From Gammaproteobacteria bacterium (GTDB lineage Bacteria; Pseudomonadota; Gammaproteobacteria; Steroidobacterales; Woeseiaceae): 41,156 nucleotides of DNA. Under the pieces are notes generated by a model. It made no database searches and was not told where the DNA came from. It saw only the letters and a list, made by a program, of their open reading frames with translations. This document shows positions 8,216 through 16,002 of this stretch, piece after piece. Made by a program: the position numbers and the translations under genes. Position 1 is the stretch's first letter. Each line of letters opens with the position of its first letter. The DNA lies in NCBI GenBank assembly GCA_029865385.1, contig JAOUGX010000023.1, positions 1-41,156 of the forward strand, written 5' to 3'.

Positions 8216-9400
8216 TTGTTCGAAAATCTGAAGGCGCAGCCCGCGGACGCCATCTTGCGTCTGATCTCTGAATACCAGAATGATTCGAGGCCGCAAAAGA
8301 TCGATCTCGGCGTGGGTGTCTATCGCAACGAGAAAGGTGAAACGCCGATTCTCACTTCGGTGAAGCGTGCGGAAAAGATGTTGCTGGCAGAGCAGGAATC
8401 CAAAACTTATCTTGGGTCAGGCGGCGATCCGGTTTTCAACGATTTGATCCAGGGACTGATTTTCGGCGCCGACAACGCACAGCACGAGAGAATCGTGACA
8501 TTGCATACTCCAGGCGGATCAGCAGCGCTATGCGTCGCGGCGGGTCTGATCATGCGTGCGCGCAAGGACACCACTCTTTGGGTGCCTGATCCGACCTGGG
8601 CGAATCATGTGCCATTGCTCGGCGGCGCCGGCGTATCGCTGAAAACCTACTCCTACTACGATCCGCACAGCAAGTCAGTTCGATTCAATGAGTTGCTCGA
8701 GACGCTTTCTTCCGTACCGGCAGGCGACATGGTGCTGTTGCACGGTTGTTGCCACAATCCTACCGGTATGGACCTGTCTCGTGATCAATGGCAGCAGGTG
8801 GCCGCGCTGATCACAGATCGCAAACTGGTCCCGTTCGTCGACATGGCGTATCAGGGCTTTGCGGAAGGTCTCGAAGAGGACGCGTGGCCCGTGCGCCTGT
8901 TGTTCCGCAAAGTGCCGGAAATGATCGTTGCGGCTTCCTGCTCCAAAAACTTTGCGCTCTATCGCGACCGCATCGGTTCGTTGTCCATTGTCGGTACGGA
9001 CAGAGCTGCCCGCGACATACTGCGCAGCCAGGCGCACAACATCGTGCGCACGATGTATTCGATGCCGCCGGATCACGGCGCCGCCGTCGTGCGCCGCATC
9101 CTTGCCAACAAGGACCTCAATGCAGAATGGATCGCCGAGGTCAATGCGATGCGCGGCAGATTGAAGGCCATGCGCAGCAAACTCGTGGACGCACTGAAAA
9201 CCACCGCTCCCGGGCACGACTTCAGTCATGTCACCCGGGCCAATGGGCTGTTTTCCTTTCTCGGCGTAAACGAAGCGCAGGTTGATAAGCTGAAGAGCGA
9301 ATACGGCGTTTACATGGTAGGGTCGAGTCGCATCAACGTTGCCGGCATTACCAGCAAGAACGTCGGCTATCTCGCGGAGTCTGTCGCCGCGGTCCTCTGA
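8216..9400 (+). CDS. Aspartate/aromatic amino acid aminotransferase (class I, PLP-dependent)
   Basis: An AspC/TyrB-type enzyme that transfers amino groups between aspartate or aromatic amino acids and 2-oxoglutarate. I chose the TTG at 8216 because the product then begins LFENLKAQPADAIL, aligning with the AspC N-terminus, and GGAG lies 9 nt upstream; an in-frame ATG at 8159 would add 19 atypical residues. The 394-aa protein has the PLP lysine in ASCSKNFALYRDRIG (about K244), the HNPTG motif, and the substrate-carboxylate arginine in SSRINVAGI near the C-terminus. Sequence alone does not decide between aspartate and aromatic preference. It is followed by a palindromic repeat that may also terminate transcription. 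Confidence 0.93.
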   Translation: MFENLKAQPADAILRLISEYQNDSRPQKIDLGVGVYRNEKGETPILTSVKRAEKMLLAEQESKTYLGSGGDPVFNDLIQGLIFGADNAQHERIVTLHTPGGSAALCVAAGLIMRARKDTTLWVPDPTWANHVPLLGGAGVSLKTYSYYDPHSKSVRFNELLETLSSVPAGDMVLLHGCCHNPTGMDLSRDQWQQVAALITDRKLVPFVDMAYQGFAEGLEEDAWPVRLLFRKVPEMIVAASCSKNFALYRDRIGSLSIVGTDRAARDILRSQAHNIVRTMYSMPPDHGAAVVRRILANKDLNAEWIAEVNAMRGRLKAMRSKLVDALKTTAPGHDFSHVTRANGLFSFLGVNEAQVDKLKSEYGVYMVGSSRINVAGITSKNVGYLAESVAAVL

Positions 9401-9402
9401 CA

Positions 9403-9482
9403 GGCAAAAAGGGGCCGGATACATTTTTCATGGAAAAATGTATCCGGCCCCTTTTTGCCAAAAATGTATCCGGCCCCTTTTT
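9403..9482. repeat. 27-bp perfect palindrome plus a third tandem copy (REP/BIME-like)
   Basis: Arm 1 (9403-9429) and arm 2 (9433-9459) are perfect 27-nt reverse complements around a 3-nt loop. The core is GGGGCCGGATACATTTTTC. A third, 23-nt copy of arm 2 follows immediately at 9460-9482. T-runs at the ends mean it could act as a bidirectional terminator for the aminotransferase (+) and DUF192 (-) genes, which converge here. Arrangement of inverted and direct copies in an intergenic gap resembles repetitive extragenic palindromes mobilised by RAYT transposases; no transposase is present in the window. Confidence 0.88.
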
Positions 9483-9494
9483 CTCGAGGTAGTA

Positions 9495-9956
9495 CTAGAA
9501 GACCAGCAGGCTGCCCGCGTCGATGAACAGTCGCTCGGTTTCCCCGGCGTTCAGCTCGAGCACGAAGTTGACCGGTTCTGTCGAGCCTACCGAACGCAGC
9601 GACAGCGGTTCGGTATTTCTCGCCACCGACGATACCCGGCCATCACCGCGAATAAACAACATGTCCAGAGGAATGTAGGTGTTCTTCATCCACATCGAGT
9701 GGATGTTCGCATCTCGATAGATGAACAACATGCCGGTCTGCGGCGGTAATTTCCTGACGAACATCAGCCCGCGCTGTTTCTGCGCGTTGGTTTCCGCGAT
9801 AAAGACGTCAAAGCGGTGGCAGGCATGCCGGTTGGCTTCGATTACGATCACGCCCTGGCTGAAAGCCTCGGCAAGATCCGCCACCTGGTATTCCTGGGCA
9901 AGCAAGCCGTGGCCGGCTTGCAGCAACAAAGCCAGAAATATGCCGATTCGCTTCAC
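9495..9956 (-). CDS. DUF192 family exported protein
   Basis: A 153-aa protein with an N-terminal signal sequence (KRIGIFLALLLQAGHGLLAQ) followed by one DUF192 domain. Recognisable family motifs are QRGLMFVRKL, GMLFIY and HSMWMKNTYIPLDMLFI, with the late FVLELNAGE block. The family's biochemical function is not established. The start is a GTG at 9956 that overlaps the upstream lipoprotein gene's stop (GTGA), so translation is probably coupled to it. Confidence 0.88.
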   Translation of the reverse strand: MKRIGIFLALLLQAGHGLLAQEYQVADLAEAFSQGVIVIEANRHACHRFDVFIAETNAQKQRGLMFVRKLPPQTGMLFIYRDANIHSMWMKNTYIPLDMLFIRGDGRVSSVARNTEPLSLRSVGSTEPVNFVLELNAGETERLFIDAGSLLVF

Positions 9957-10546
9957 TCGGGCGTTTTCCAGTCAATCAGCCCGGTGAAATGCAGGTCGGA
10001 CAGGCGCAAGCTACCACTGCCGTGCAACTCGGCAAGAGGTGACACGCAGTAAAGAATTCCGTCTACGACATATTCGCCGGGGCGCGTGGACGAATTATCT
10101 GAAGGTTGGTGTCTGTCGATATCGCTCCAGCACGAATCGACATCCTGCGTAGCAAAGAAGCGCCCGTGCGCTTCATCGATCACGGTGACATTGGTCGGCA
10201 GTTCCTTGCTGCTCTGGCCGCGTTCGAGGCTCGGGATGCCGAGAATGATCGCCAACGGAACGCTTTCCTTTCCATTGCCGACTTTTCCGGCGAATCGCAG
10301 TCGTGCTCCGGCACCGTTCGGTCGCGGCATTCCCTGGCATTCCAGCTGATTCGAATTCCATTCGATTGCCGTCTCCAGCCCGCCGTAGAATTCGACTCTT
10401 AGACCGCCATCCGTGCCACAAGCGCGGGCCGGTGCTTTCGCGACGGGAGCTGGGTCGCTACAGGCGGAGATAATCAGCAGTGGCATGAAGCCTGTTATGG
10501 CGACCCGCAGCTTCACGCGGCTGAAGATCCTGAAAATCTCTTGCAA
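9953..10546 (-). CDS. Predicted lipoprotein of unknown function
   Basis: I do not recognise a family. The 197-aa product has a hydrophobic N-terminus ending in a lipobox (LIISAC, C29), so it should be acylated and membrane-anchored. The rest is soluble, with six further cysteines that could form disulfides in the periplasm. The given start is a TTG at 10546 with GGAA 9 nt upstream; a GTG at 10516 would give a shorter but still adequate signal peptide. It overlaps the DUF192 gene by 4 nt, suggesting a two-gene operon divergent from the moxR operon. Confidence 0.72.
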   Translation of the reverse strand: MQEIFRIFSRVKLRVAITGFMPLLIISACSDPAPVAKAPARACGTDGGLRVEFYGGLETAIEWNSNQLECQGMPRPNGAGARLRFAGKVGNGKESVPLAIILGIPSLERGQSSKELPTNVTVIDEAHGRFFATQDVDSCWSDIDRHQPSDNSSTRPGEYVVDGILYCVSPLAELHGSGSLRLSDLHFTGLIDWKTPE

Positions 10547-10736
10547 TGTATTCCGGCCCGGGTGGTCACAGGAGGTTCATTATTACTCAAAAGCAGTGAT
10601 GTGACGGGGCCACGAGGTTCGCCGGGGTAAATTGCGGGCAATACAGCGAAGCCGCCACGCCAGCCGATCGCGACAGCTTGGACTGCCAGCGCATCATCAC
10701 TACAATGGCACGCCGTTTTGGCCGTCGGAGCCCTTG

Positions 10737-11705
10737 ATGACCCTTGCAGAACAATTCCAACAACTCGAGGCGCATGCCAGCCGCCTGATCATTGGCCAGG
10801 CGCACCTGATTAATCGCATGCTGATTGCCTTGCTTTGCGACGGGCATCTGCTGGTCGAAGGGGCACCCGGACTCGCGAAAACCCGCGCAATCAAGGTGTT
10901 GGCCGAGAGCATCGAGGGGGACTTCCACCGCCTGCAGTTCACACCGGACCTGTTGCCGGCTGACCTGACCGGCACGGAGATCTACCGACCTCAGGAAGGT
11001 ACTTTCGTATTTCGCGAGGGACCGTTGTTTCACAATCTGATCCTTGCCGATGAAATCAATCGCGCTCCGGCAAAGGTGCAATCCGCGCTGCTCGAGGCCA
11101 TGGAAGAGCGGCAGATCACCGTCGGCGAAAAAAGTTACCCGTTGCCCGAGCTGTTCATGGTAATGGCGACGCAGAACCCGATCGAGCAGGAAGGTACCTA
11201 TCCTCTGCCCGAAGCGCAGCTCGACCGCTTCCTGCTGCACGTGCAGGTCGGTTACCCGACTCCCGAAGACGAGCGCCGCATCCTGGTGTTGAATCGCGAC
11301 GAGGCAAAGTCGCGAAAGCGTGACCAGTTCCAGCCGCCGGAGATATTGCCTGAATCGGCAATCATGGAAGCGCGCCAGGCAATTCTCGGTCTGCACCTCG
11401 CCGACGAGCTGGAGCAGTACATCGTCAACATCGTTGTGGCCACGCGAAATCCGGGTGCGGTCAATCCGTCGCTCGCCGGGCAGGTCATGTACGGTGCAAG
11501 TCCGCGCGCTTGCATGGGTATAGACCGAAGTGCGCGCGCGCATGCGTGGCTCAAGGGCCAGGACTATGTCGGACCGGAAGACATTCAGGCAGTTGCTGCG
11601 GACGTACTTCGACACAGGTTGGTCCTGAGTTTCGAAGCCGAGGCCGATGGCGTTATTTCCGACACCATTATCGAAGGCGTACTGGACGGCGTCGGCGTAC
11701 CCTAG
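10737..11705 (+). CDS. MoxR-type AAA+ ATPase
   Basis: A 322-aa MoxR-family AAA+ ATPase, the usual motor or chaperone partner of VWA-domain proteins. It has Walker A GAPGLAKT, Walker B LILADEIN and the sensor/arginine-finger region ATQNPIEQEGTYPLPEAQLD. The ATG at 10737 is preceded by GGAG (10727-10730); upstream in-frame sequence lacks family similarity. It is first in a six-gene plus-strand operon with DUF58, DUF4381, two VWA proteins and BatD. By analogy it may remodel or insert metal centres into a client protein, but the client here is unknown. Confidence 0.95.
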   Translation: MTLAEQFQQLEAHASRLIIGQAHLINRMLIALLCDGHLLVEGAPGLAKTRAIKVLAESIEGDFHRLQFTPDLLPADLTGTEIYRPQEGTFVFREGPLFHNLILADEINRAPAKVQSALLEAMEERQITVGEKSYPLPELFMVMATQNPIEQEGTYPLPEAQLDRFLLHVQVGYPTPEDERRILVLNRDEAKSRKRDQFQPPEILPESAIMEARQAILGLHLADELEQYIVNIVVATRNPGAVNPSLAGQVMYGASPRACMGIDRSARAHAWLKGQDYVGPEDIQAVAADVLRHRLVLSFEAEADGVISDTIIEGVLDGVGVP

Positions 11706-11713
11706 GTGATTCT

Positions 11714-12667
11714 GTGATCATCGTGCGACACGACAAGTTACAAGCAGACGCATCGCCGGTCAGTGTCAGCCAGGTCGGGTTGATCAGGCTGGCCGGGCCT
11801 GCGCGGGCGATTGCGCTGGACGTACTGCGAGTGAATTCGCTGCAGGCCGGAGCCTACGTTTCGCATTTCCGCGGTCGTGGCATGGAGTTCGACGAGTCAC
11901 GGCCGTATCAGCCGGGTGACGATCCGCGCAATATCGACTGGCGTGTGACGGCGCGCAGCACCGAAGCCTATACCAAGCTTTTTCGCGAGGAACGGGAGCG
12001 ACCCGTTCTGGTCGTGCTCGACCTGCGCAGCAACATGCACTTTGCAACGCAGGGCGCATTCAAGTCCGTGCAGGCAAGCAACGCCGCAGCGCTCATTGCA
12101 TGGGCCGCGCATCACCGCGGTGATCGCCTCGGCGGCCTGATTTTCGGCGACACGACGCATCGCGAACTGAAACCCAAGCTCGGGCGGCAGGCTGCGTTGC
12201 GCTACCTGCACGAACTCGCGGAACACGCGGATTGGCAAGTGGATGAGCACGCGCCGGCACCTGAAGAAGAGCCGGCCCTGACGCAGGCGATGTCGGCATT
12301 GCGTCGAGTAGCACGGCCGGGAAGCCTGGTCGTGATTCTCAGCGACTTCGTCGGTTTCTCGCGATCGGCACAGTCCTATGTCGCCGGTATCGCGCGGCAT
12401 AACGAAGTGCTGGCCGTGTTTATTCATGATCCGCTGGAGCAAGAACTGCCACCGCCGGGGCGTTATCGCCTGGTGAGTCACGACCAGGAAATGGCGATAG
12501 ATACTTATGCTGCCGGCGCGCGCCGCGATTATCAGCGTGTGTTCGAAGAGCGCAGGCAAATGCTCGAGAAATTCTGCCAGCGATACGGCGTGCACTTGCT
12601 GCGTATGTCCACGCGCGACGATCCCGTGCAAAGCCTGCAACAATCGCTCGGCAAGCGGATAGCGTAA
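11714..12667 (+). CDS. DUF58 domain protein (VWA-like)
   Basis: A 317-aa DUF58 protein, the standard neighbour of MoxR. The GTG at 11714 is preceded by AGGTGA, and lies 8 nt after the moxR stop. The diagnostic DUF58 block is YQPGDDPRNIDWR followed by EERERPVLVVLDLRSNM, the latter resembling a degenerate VWA metal site (D-x-R-S). It has no clear membrane segment, unlike the other VWA proteins of the operon, so it is probably cytoplasmic. Confidence 0.92.
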   Translation: MIIVRHDKLQADASPVSVSQVGLIRLAGPARAIALDVLRVNSLQAGAYVSHFRGRGMEFDESRPYQPGDDPRNIDWRVTARSTEAYTKLFREERERPVLVVLDLRSNMHFATQGAFKSVQASNAAALIAWAAHHRGDRLGGLIFGDTTHRELKPKLGRQAALRYLHELAEHADWQVDEHAPAPEEEPALTQAMSALRRVARPGSLVVILSDFVGFSRSAQSYVAGIARHNEVLAVFIHDPLEQELPPPGRYRLVSHDQEMAIDTYAAGARRDYQRVFEERRQMLEKFCQRYGVHLLRMSTRDDPVQSLQQSLGKRIA

Positions 12668-12672
12668 CTGCA

Positions 12673-13167
12673 ATGGATCCGGAACAGATTCCATTGCGCG
12701 ATTTGCACCTGCCGGAAGCCATCGGCTGGTGGCCACTCGCACCCGGCTGGTGGATCCTGATCGGCCTGGCTATCGCCGGTGTTGTTTACCTGCTTCGTCG
12801 TGCGTTTCTGCATTGGCGCGCAAGCCGGCCACGGCGCATTGCACTCCGGGAACTGAAGAAAGTTGAGCTCGAATACAGGCGCGGCATCGATACGGTGTCG
12901 TTGTCGAAGAAACTCTCGCAATTGCTGCGCCGCGCAATGCTTGCCTATGCACCGCGCGACGAAGTGGCGGGGCTCACCGGTCAGAGCTGGCTTGCCTGGC
13001 TGGACCAGGGCATGGATGGAAAGCCATTTACGGCCGGGCCGGGACAGCTCATCAGTACTCTCCCGTACATTCGACCGGACGACAGGGATACCGAAACCCG
13101 CGTAGAGGCATTGATCGATACCGTGCGCCTGCGATTGCAGACGCCGCTGCGCGAGGCAGGCGCCTGA
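12673..13167 (+). CDS. DUF4381 membrane protein
   Basis: A 164-aa protein with one transmembrane helix (about residues 25-42, PGWWILIGLAIAGVVYLL), a basic flank (RASRPRRIALREL) and a helical cytoplasmic tail. The early LRDLHLPEAIGWWPLAPGWW is typical of DUF4381, a family found almost only between DUF58 and batA genes in Gammaproteobacteria. Its role is unknown, but it is probably a membrane adaptor for the MoxR/VWA complex. It starts 5 nt after the DUF58 stop, and its own stop overlaps the next ATG. Confidence 0.9.
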   Translation: MDPEQIPLRDLHLPEAIGWWPLAPGWWILIGLAIAGVVYLLRRAFLHWRASRPRRIALRELKKVELEYRRGIDTVSLSKKLSQLLRRAMLAYAPRDEVAGLTGQSWLAWLDQGMDGKPFTAGPGQLISTLPYIRPDDRDTETRVEALIDTVRLRLQTPLREAGA

Positions 13168-14201
13168 TGTGGTCGCTGGCCTGGCCGTGGATGCTGCTGG
13201 CATTGCCGCTACCCTGGCTGGCAAGAAAACTTCTGCCGCCGGTGGTCAGCACACAGGAAGCGGGTTTGAAAGTGCCGAGCTTCCGTGGTTTCGCGGTGCT
13301 CGGCGAACGTTCGGAAGCAGAGCAGTTGCTGAATTGGCGGTTCTGGGTTGCGATCATCGCGTGGATACTGCTGGTACTGGCGGCGAGCCGGCCGCAGCGT
13401 ATCGGCGATGAACTCGAGGTGCCGGTATCGGGCCGTAACCTGATGCTGGCCGTGGATCTGTCCGGCAGCATGGACGCCAAGGATTTCGAACTGGGCAGCC
13501 GTCGTGTCGATCGCCTGACCGCAACCAAGGCAGTAGCCAGCGATTTCATCGGCCGTCGCGAAGGCGATCGCATCGGGCTCATACTTTTCGGGGAGCGCGC
13601 CTACCTGCAGGTACCTCTGACGCTCGATAGAGAGACCGTGAAAATCCTCTTGCTCGAAGCGTTCATCGGTTTGGCGGGCGAGAAAACGGCAATCGGCGAT
13701 GCGATCACGCTGGCCGTCAAACGCATACACGACCAGGGCGAGATGGCCGACGAGCAAGTGCTCGTATTGCTGACCGACGGCGCCAATACCGCCGGCGAGG
13801 TCGACCCGATCAAGGCGGCCGAACTCGCGCAGCAAATCGGCTTGCGCATCTACACGATCGGCATAGGCGCGGAACAAATGGTGGTGTCGTCAATTACCGG
13901 TGGTTTGCGGCGCGTCAATCCGTCGGCAGATCTCGACGAAGAAACATTGACGCAAATCGCGAACCTGACCGGCGGACGTTACTTCCGCGCAAAGGATACG
14001 GCTGGGCTGCAGGAAATCTACCGGCTGCTCGACGAGATGGAACCCGTAGCCGAACCCGAAGCCGGTTTCCGGCCGGTGAAGTCTCTCTATTATCTGCCGC
14101 TCGGCGGCGCTATCGCGTTGTCGGCATTTCTCGCGTTGATGAATTTGTTCGCCGGCCTGCGCATGGGCCGCATGGCGAAGGTGAAAGCCCATGCCGGCTG
14201 A
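13167..14201 (+). CDS. batA: VWA domain membrane protein, BatA-like
   Basis: A 344-aa protein with hydrophobic segments near residues 5-20, 58-75 and 308-328 flanking a von Willebrand A domain. The domain contains a complete MIDAS motif, DLSGSMD (D97, S99, S101), and the later VLLTDGANTAGE. Such proteins bind metal and partner proteins and are thought to be worked on by the MoxR ATPase. It begins in an overlap (TGATG) with DUF4381 and overlaps the following batBC gene by 11 nt. Confidence 0.93.
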   Translation: MWSLAWPWMLLALPLPWLARKLLPPVVSTQEAGLKVPSFRGFAVLGERSEAEQLLNWRFWVAIIAWILLVLAASRPQRIGDELEVPVSGRNLMLAVDLSGSMDAKDFELGSRRVDRLTATKAVASDFIGRREGDRIGLILFGERAYLQVPLTLDRETVKILLLEAFIGLAGEKTAIGDAITLAVKRIHDQGEMADEQVLVLLTDGANTAGEVDPIKAAELAQQIGLRIYTIGIGAEQMVVSSITGGLRRVNPSADLDEETLTQIANLTGGRYFRAKDTAGLQEIYRLLDEMEPVAEPEAGFRPVKSLYYLPLGGAIALSAFLALMNLFAGLRMGRMAKVKAHAG

Positions 14202-16002
14202 GTTTCACTTCCTGCGCCCGGAATGGCTGTGGGGCATAGCGGCGATCGCATTGCTCGCATTCGCGATGTTGCGTCGCCAATTGGCGCCCGGCAGCTGGCA
14301 ACGCATTGTCGATCCGGCTCTGGCACCGTACGTGCTCGCACGAAAACAGGTCAAAGGTGTGAACTATCGCTGGTGGCTCATGGTTCTCGGCGGAGTCATT
14401 GCCATCCTGTCGATTGCGGGCCCGAGCTGGAACCGCGTGGAACAACCGGTGTTCCGTTCCGAGCAGGCGATAGTCATCGCTCTCGATCTGTCTTATTCGA
14501 TGGATGCACAGGACCTGACGCCAAGCCGGCTGACGCGCGCCAAACTGAAGATTCTCGACATTCTCGAGCGCCGCAAGAGCGGGCAGACCGCGCTGGTCGT
14601 GTATTCCGCGAACGCGTTTACGGTAACGCCGCTGACAAGCGATGCGGACACGGTCGCATCGCTGGTAAATAGTTTGAGTACCGACATCATGCCGAGCCGC
14701 GGAAGTTACCCGCCCGCCGCCATCGACAAGGGACGGCAATTGCTCGAACAGGCCGGCGTCGGTTACGGCGAGGTGCTGCTGATCACAGACGGCGGTTCGA
14801 GTGACGGTGCCGAACGTTCCGCGCGCGATCTCCGCACAGCGGGGTACACGCTGTCAGTGTTGGGTGTCGGCACGCTGCAGGGAGCGCCGATTCCAAAAGC
14901 CGGCGGCGGATTCGTTACCGATCGCAGCGGCAATATTGCCGTGCCGAAACTCGAAGTTCAGGAATTGCGTCGACTCGCCTCGGAGGGCGGCGGCCGTTAC
15001 ACGACACTCAGTGCCGACGATCGCGACATCGACACGCTGCTGTCGGGCGAGATTGCCGATGCCAGCAATGCCGACGGATCGGTAGCAACGGATCAGTGGC
15101 GCGAGGAAGGCCCCTGGCTGTTGCTGATCCTGGTGCCGCTGGCGGCGTTGGCGTTTCGTCGCGGGCTGGTGCTGCTACTCGTGTTGTTCGTGCTGCCGCT
15201 GCCACAGAACGCAGAGGCGTTCAGCTGGCAGGACTTGTGGCGCAACAAGGACCAGCAAGGCGAACGGCAACTGGAGCAGGGTGACGCGGCGGAAGCGGCG
15301 GAACTGTTCAAGGACCCGTCCTGGCGCGCGGTCGCGAGCTACCGCGCGGGTGACTACGGTGGCAGCGCGGCAGGATTCGCCGACGGAGAGGACGCCGACA
15401 GCCTGTACAACCTGGGCAATGCACTGGCGCGTCTTGGCGAGTTCGAGTCCGCGATCGATGCCTACGACCAGGCGCTCGAGATCGATCCGCAGATGGAAGA
15501 CGCTATCTATAACCGTGACCTGCTGAAAGAAGCGGCGCAGCAGCAACAGGATTCGCAAGGCGATCAGCAGGGCGGGCAGCAATCGGAGAACGAGGGCGGC
15601 GGCGGGCAGCAATCGGAGAGCGACAGCGAGTCGCAGCAGCAGAGCCAGGAAGGATCGGCAGGCGAAGCCGGCGACCAGTCGCAGGAAGGCGAATCGTCGG
15701 TACGTGACGAAGAGATGAGCCAGGAAGATCTCGAAGCCATGCAGCAGGAACTCGAGCGCGCGGCACAGCAGGCGGAGCAACAACAGGGCGAAGCCGAGAG
15801 CGAACAGTCGATGAGCCAGGCGGAAGCCGAGCAGATGCGTCGCATGCAGGAGCAGCAGCAGGCGATGGAGCAATGGCTGCGACGCATCCCGAACGATCCC
15901 GGCGGTCTTTTACGCCGGAAGTTTCAATATCAGTATCAGCGCATGGGGCGCGACCAGGACGGCAACACCCTGTGGCCCGACGATGAGGCAGAACCATGGT
16001 AG
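14191..16002 (+). CDS. VWA-TPR fusion membrane protein (BatB-BatC)
   Basis: A 603-aa fusion of what are separate BatB and BatC proteins in the classical Bacteroides bat operon. Two N-terminal hydrophobic segments lead to a VWA domain with an intact MIDAS (DLSYSMD; D99, S101, S103) and VLLITDGGSSDG. A double hydrophobic segment around residues 306-345 follows. Then comes a TPR-like unit (LYNLGNALARLGEFESAIDAY, about 405-440). A Gln/Glu/Ser-rich low-complexity stretch (about 450-565) precedes a short conserved end (LRRIPNDPGGLLRRKFQYQY). It overlaps batA by 11 nt and batD by 7 nt. The fused arrangement is common in Gammaproteobacteria. Confidence 0.93.
   Translation: MPAEFHFLRPEWLWGIAAIALLAFAMLRRQLAPGSWQRIVDPALAPYVLARKQVKGVNYRWWLMVLGGVIAILSIAGPSWNRVEQPVFRSEQAIVIALDLSYSMDAQDLTPSRLTRAKLKILDILERRKSGQTALVVYSANAFTVTPLTSDADTVASLVNSLSTDIMPSRGSYPPAAIDKGRQLLEQAGVGYGEVLLITDGGSSDGAERSARDLRTAGYTLSVLGVGTLQGAPIPKAGGGFVTDRSGNIAVPKLEVQELRRLASEGGGRYTTLSADDRDIDTLLSGEIADASNADGSVATDQWREEGPWLLLILVPLAALAFRRGLVLLLVLFVLPLPQNAEAFSWQDLWRNKDQQGERQLEQGDAAEAAELFKDPSWRAVASYRAGDYGGSAAGFADGEDADSLYNLGNALARLGEFESAIDAYDQALEIDPQMEDAIYNRDLLKEAAQQQQDSQGDQQGGQQSENEGGGGQQSESDSESQQQSQEGSAGEAGDQSQEGESSVRDEEMSQEDLEAMQQELERAAQQAEQQQGEAESEQSMSQAEAEQMRRMQEQQQAMEQWLRRIPNDPGGLLRRKFQYQYQRMGRDQDGNTLWPDDEAEPW

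Noticed and set aside
9403-9482. CRISPR-like or tandem array
   Set aside because: Only three copies, two of them inverted and without spacers; better explained as a REP-type palindrome/terminator.
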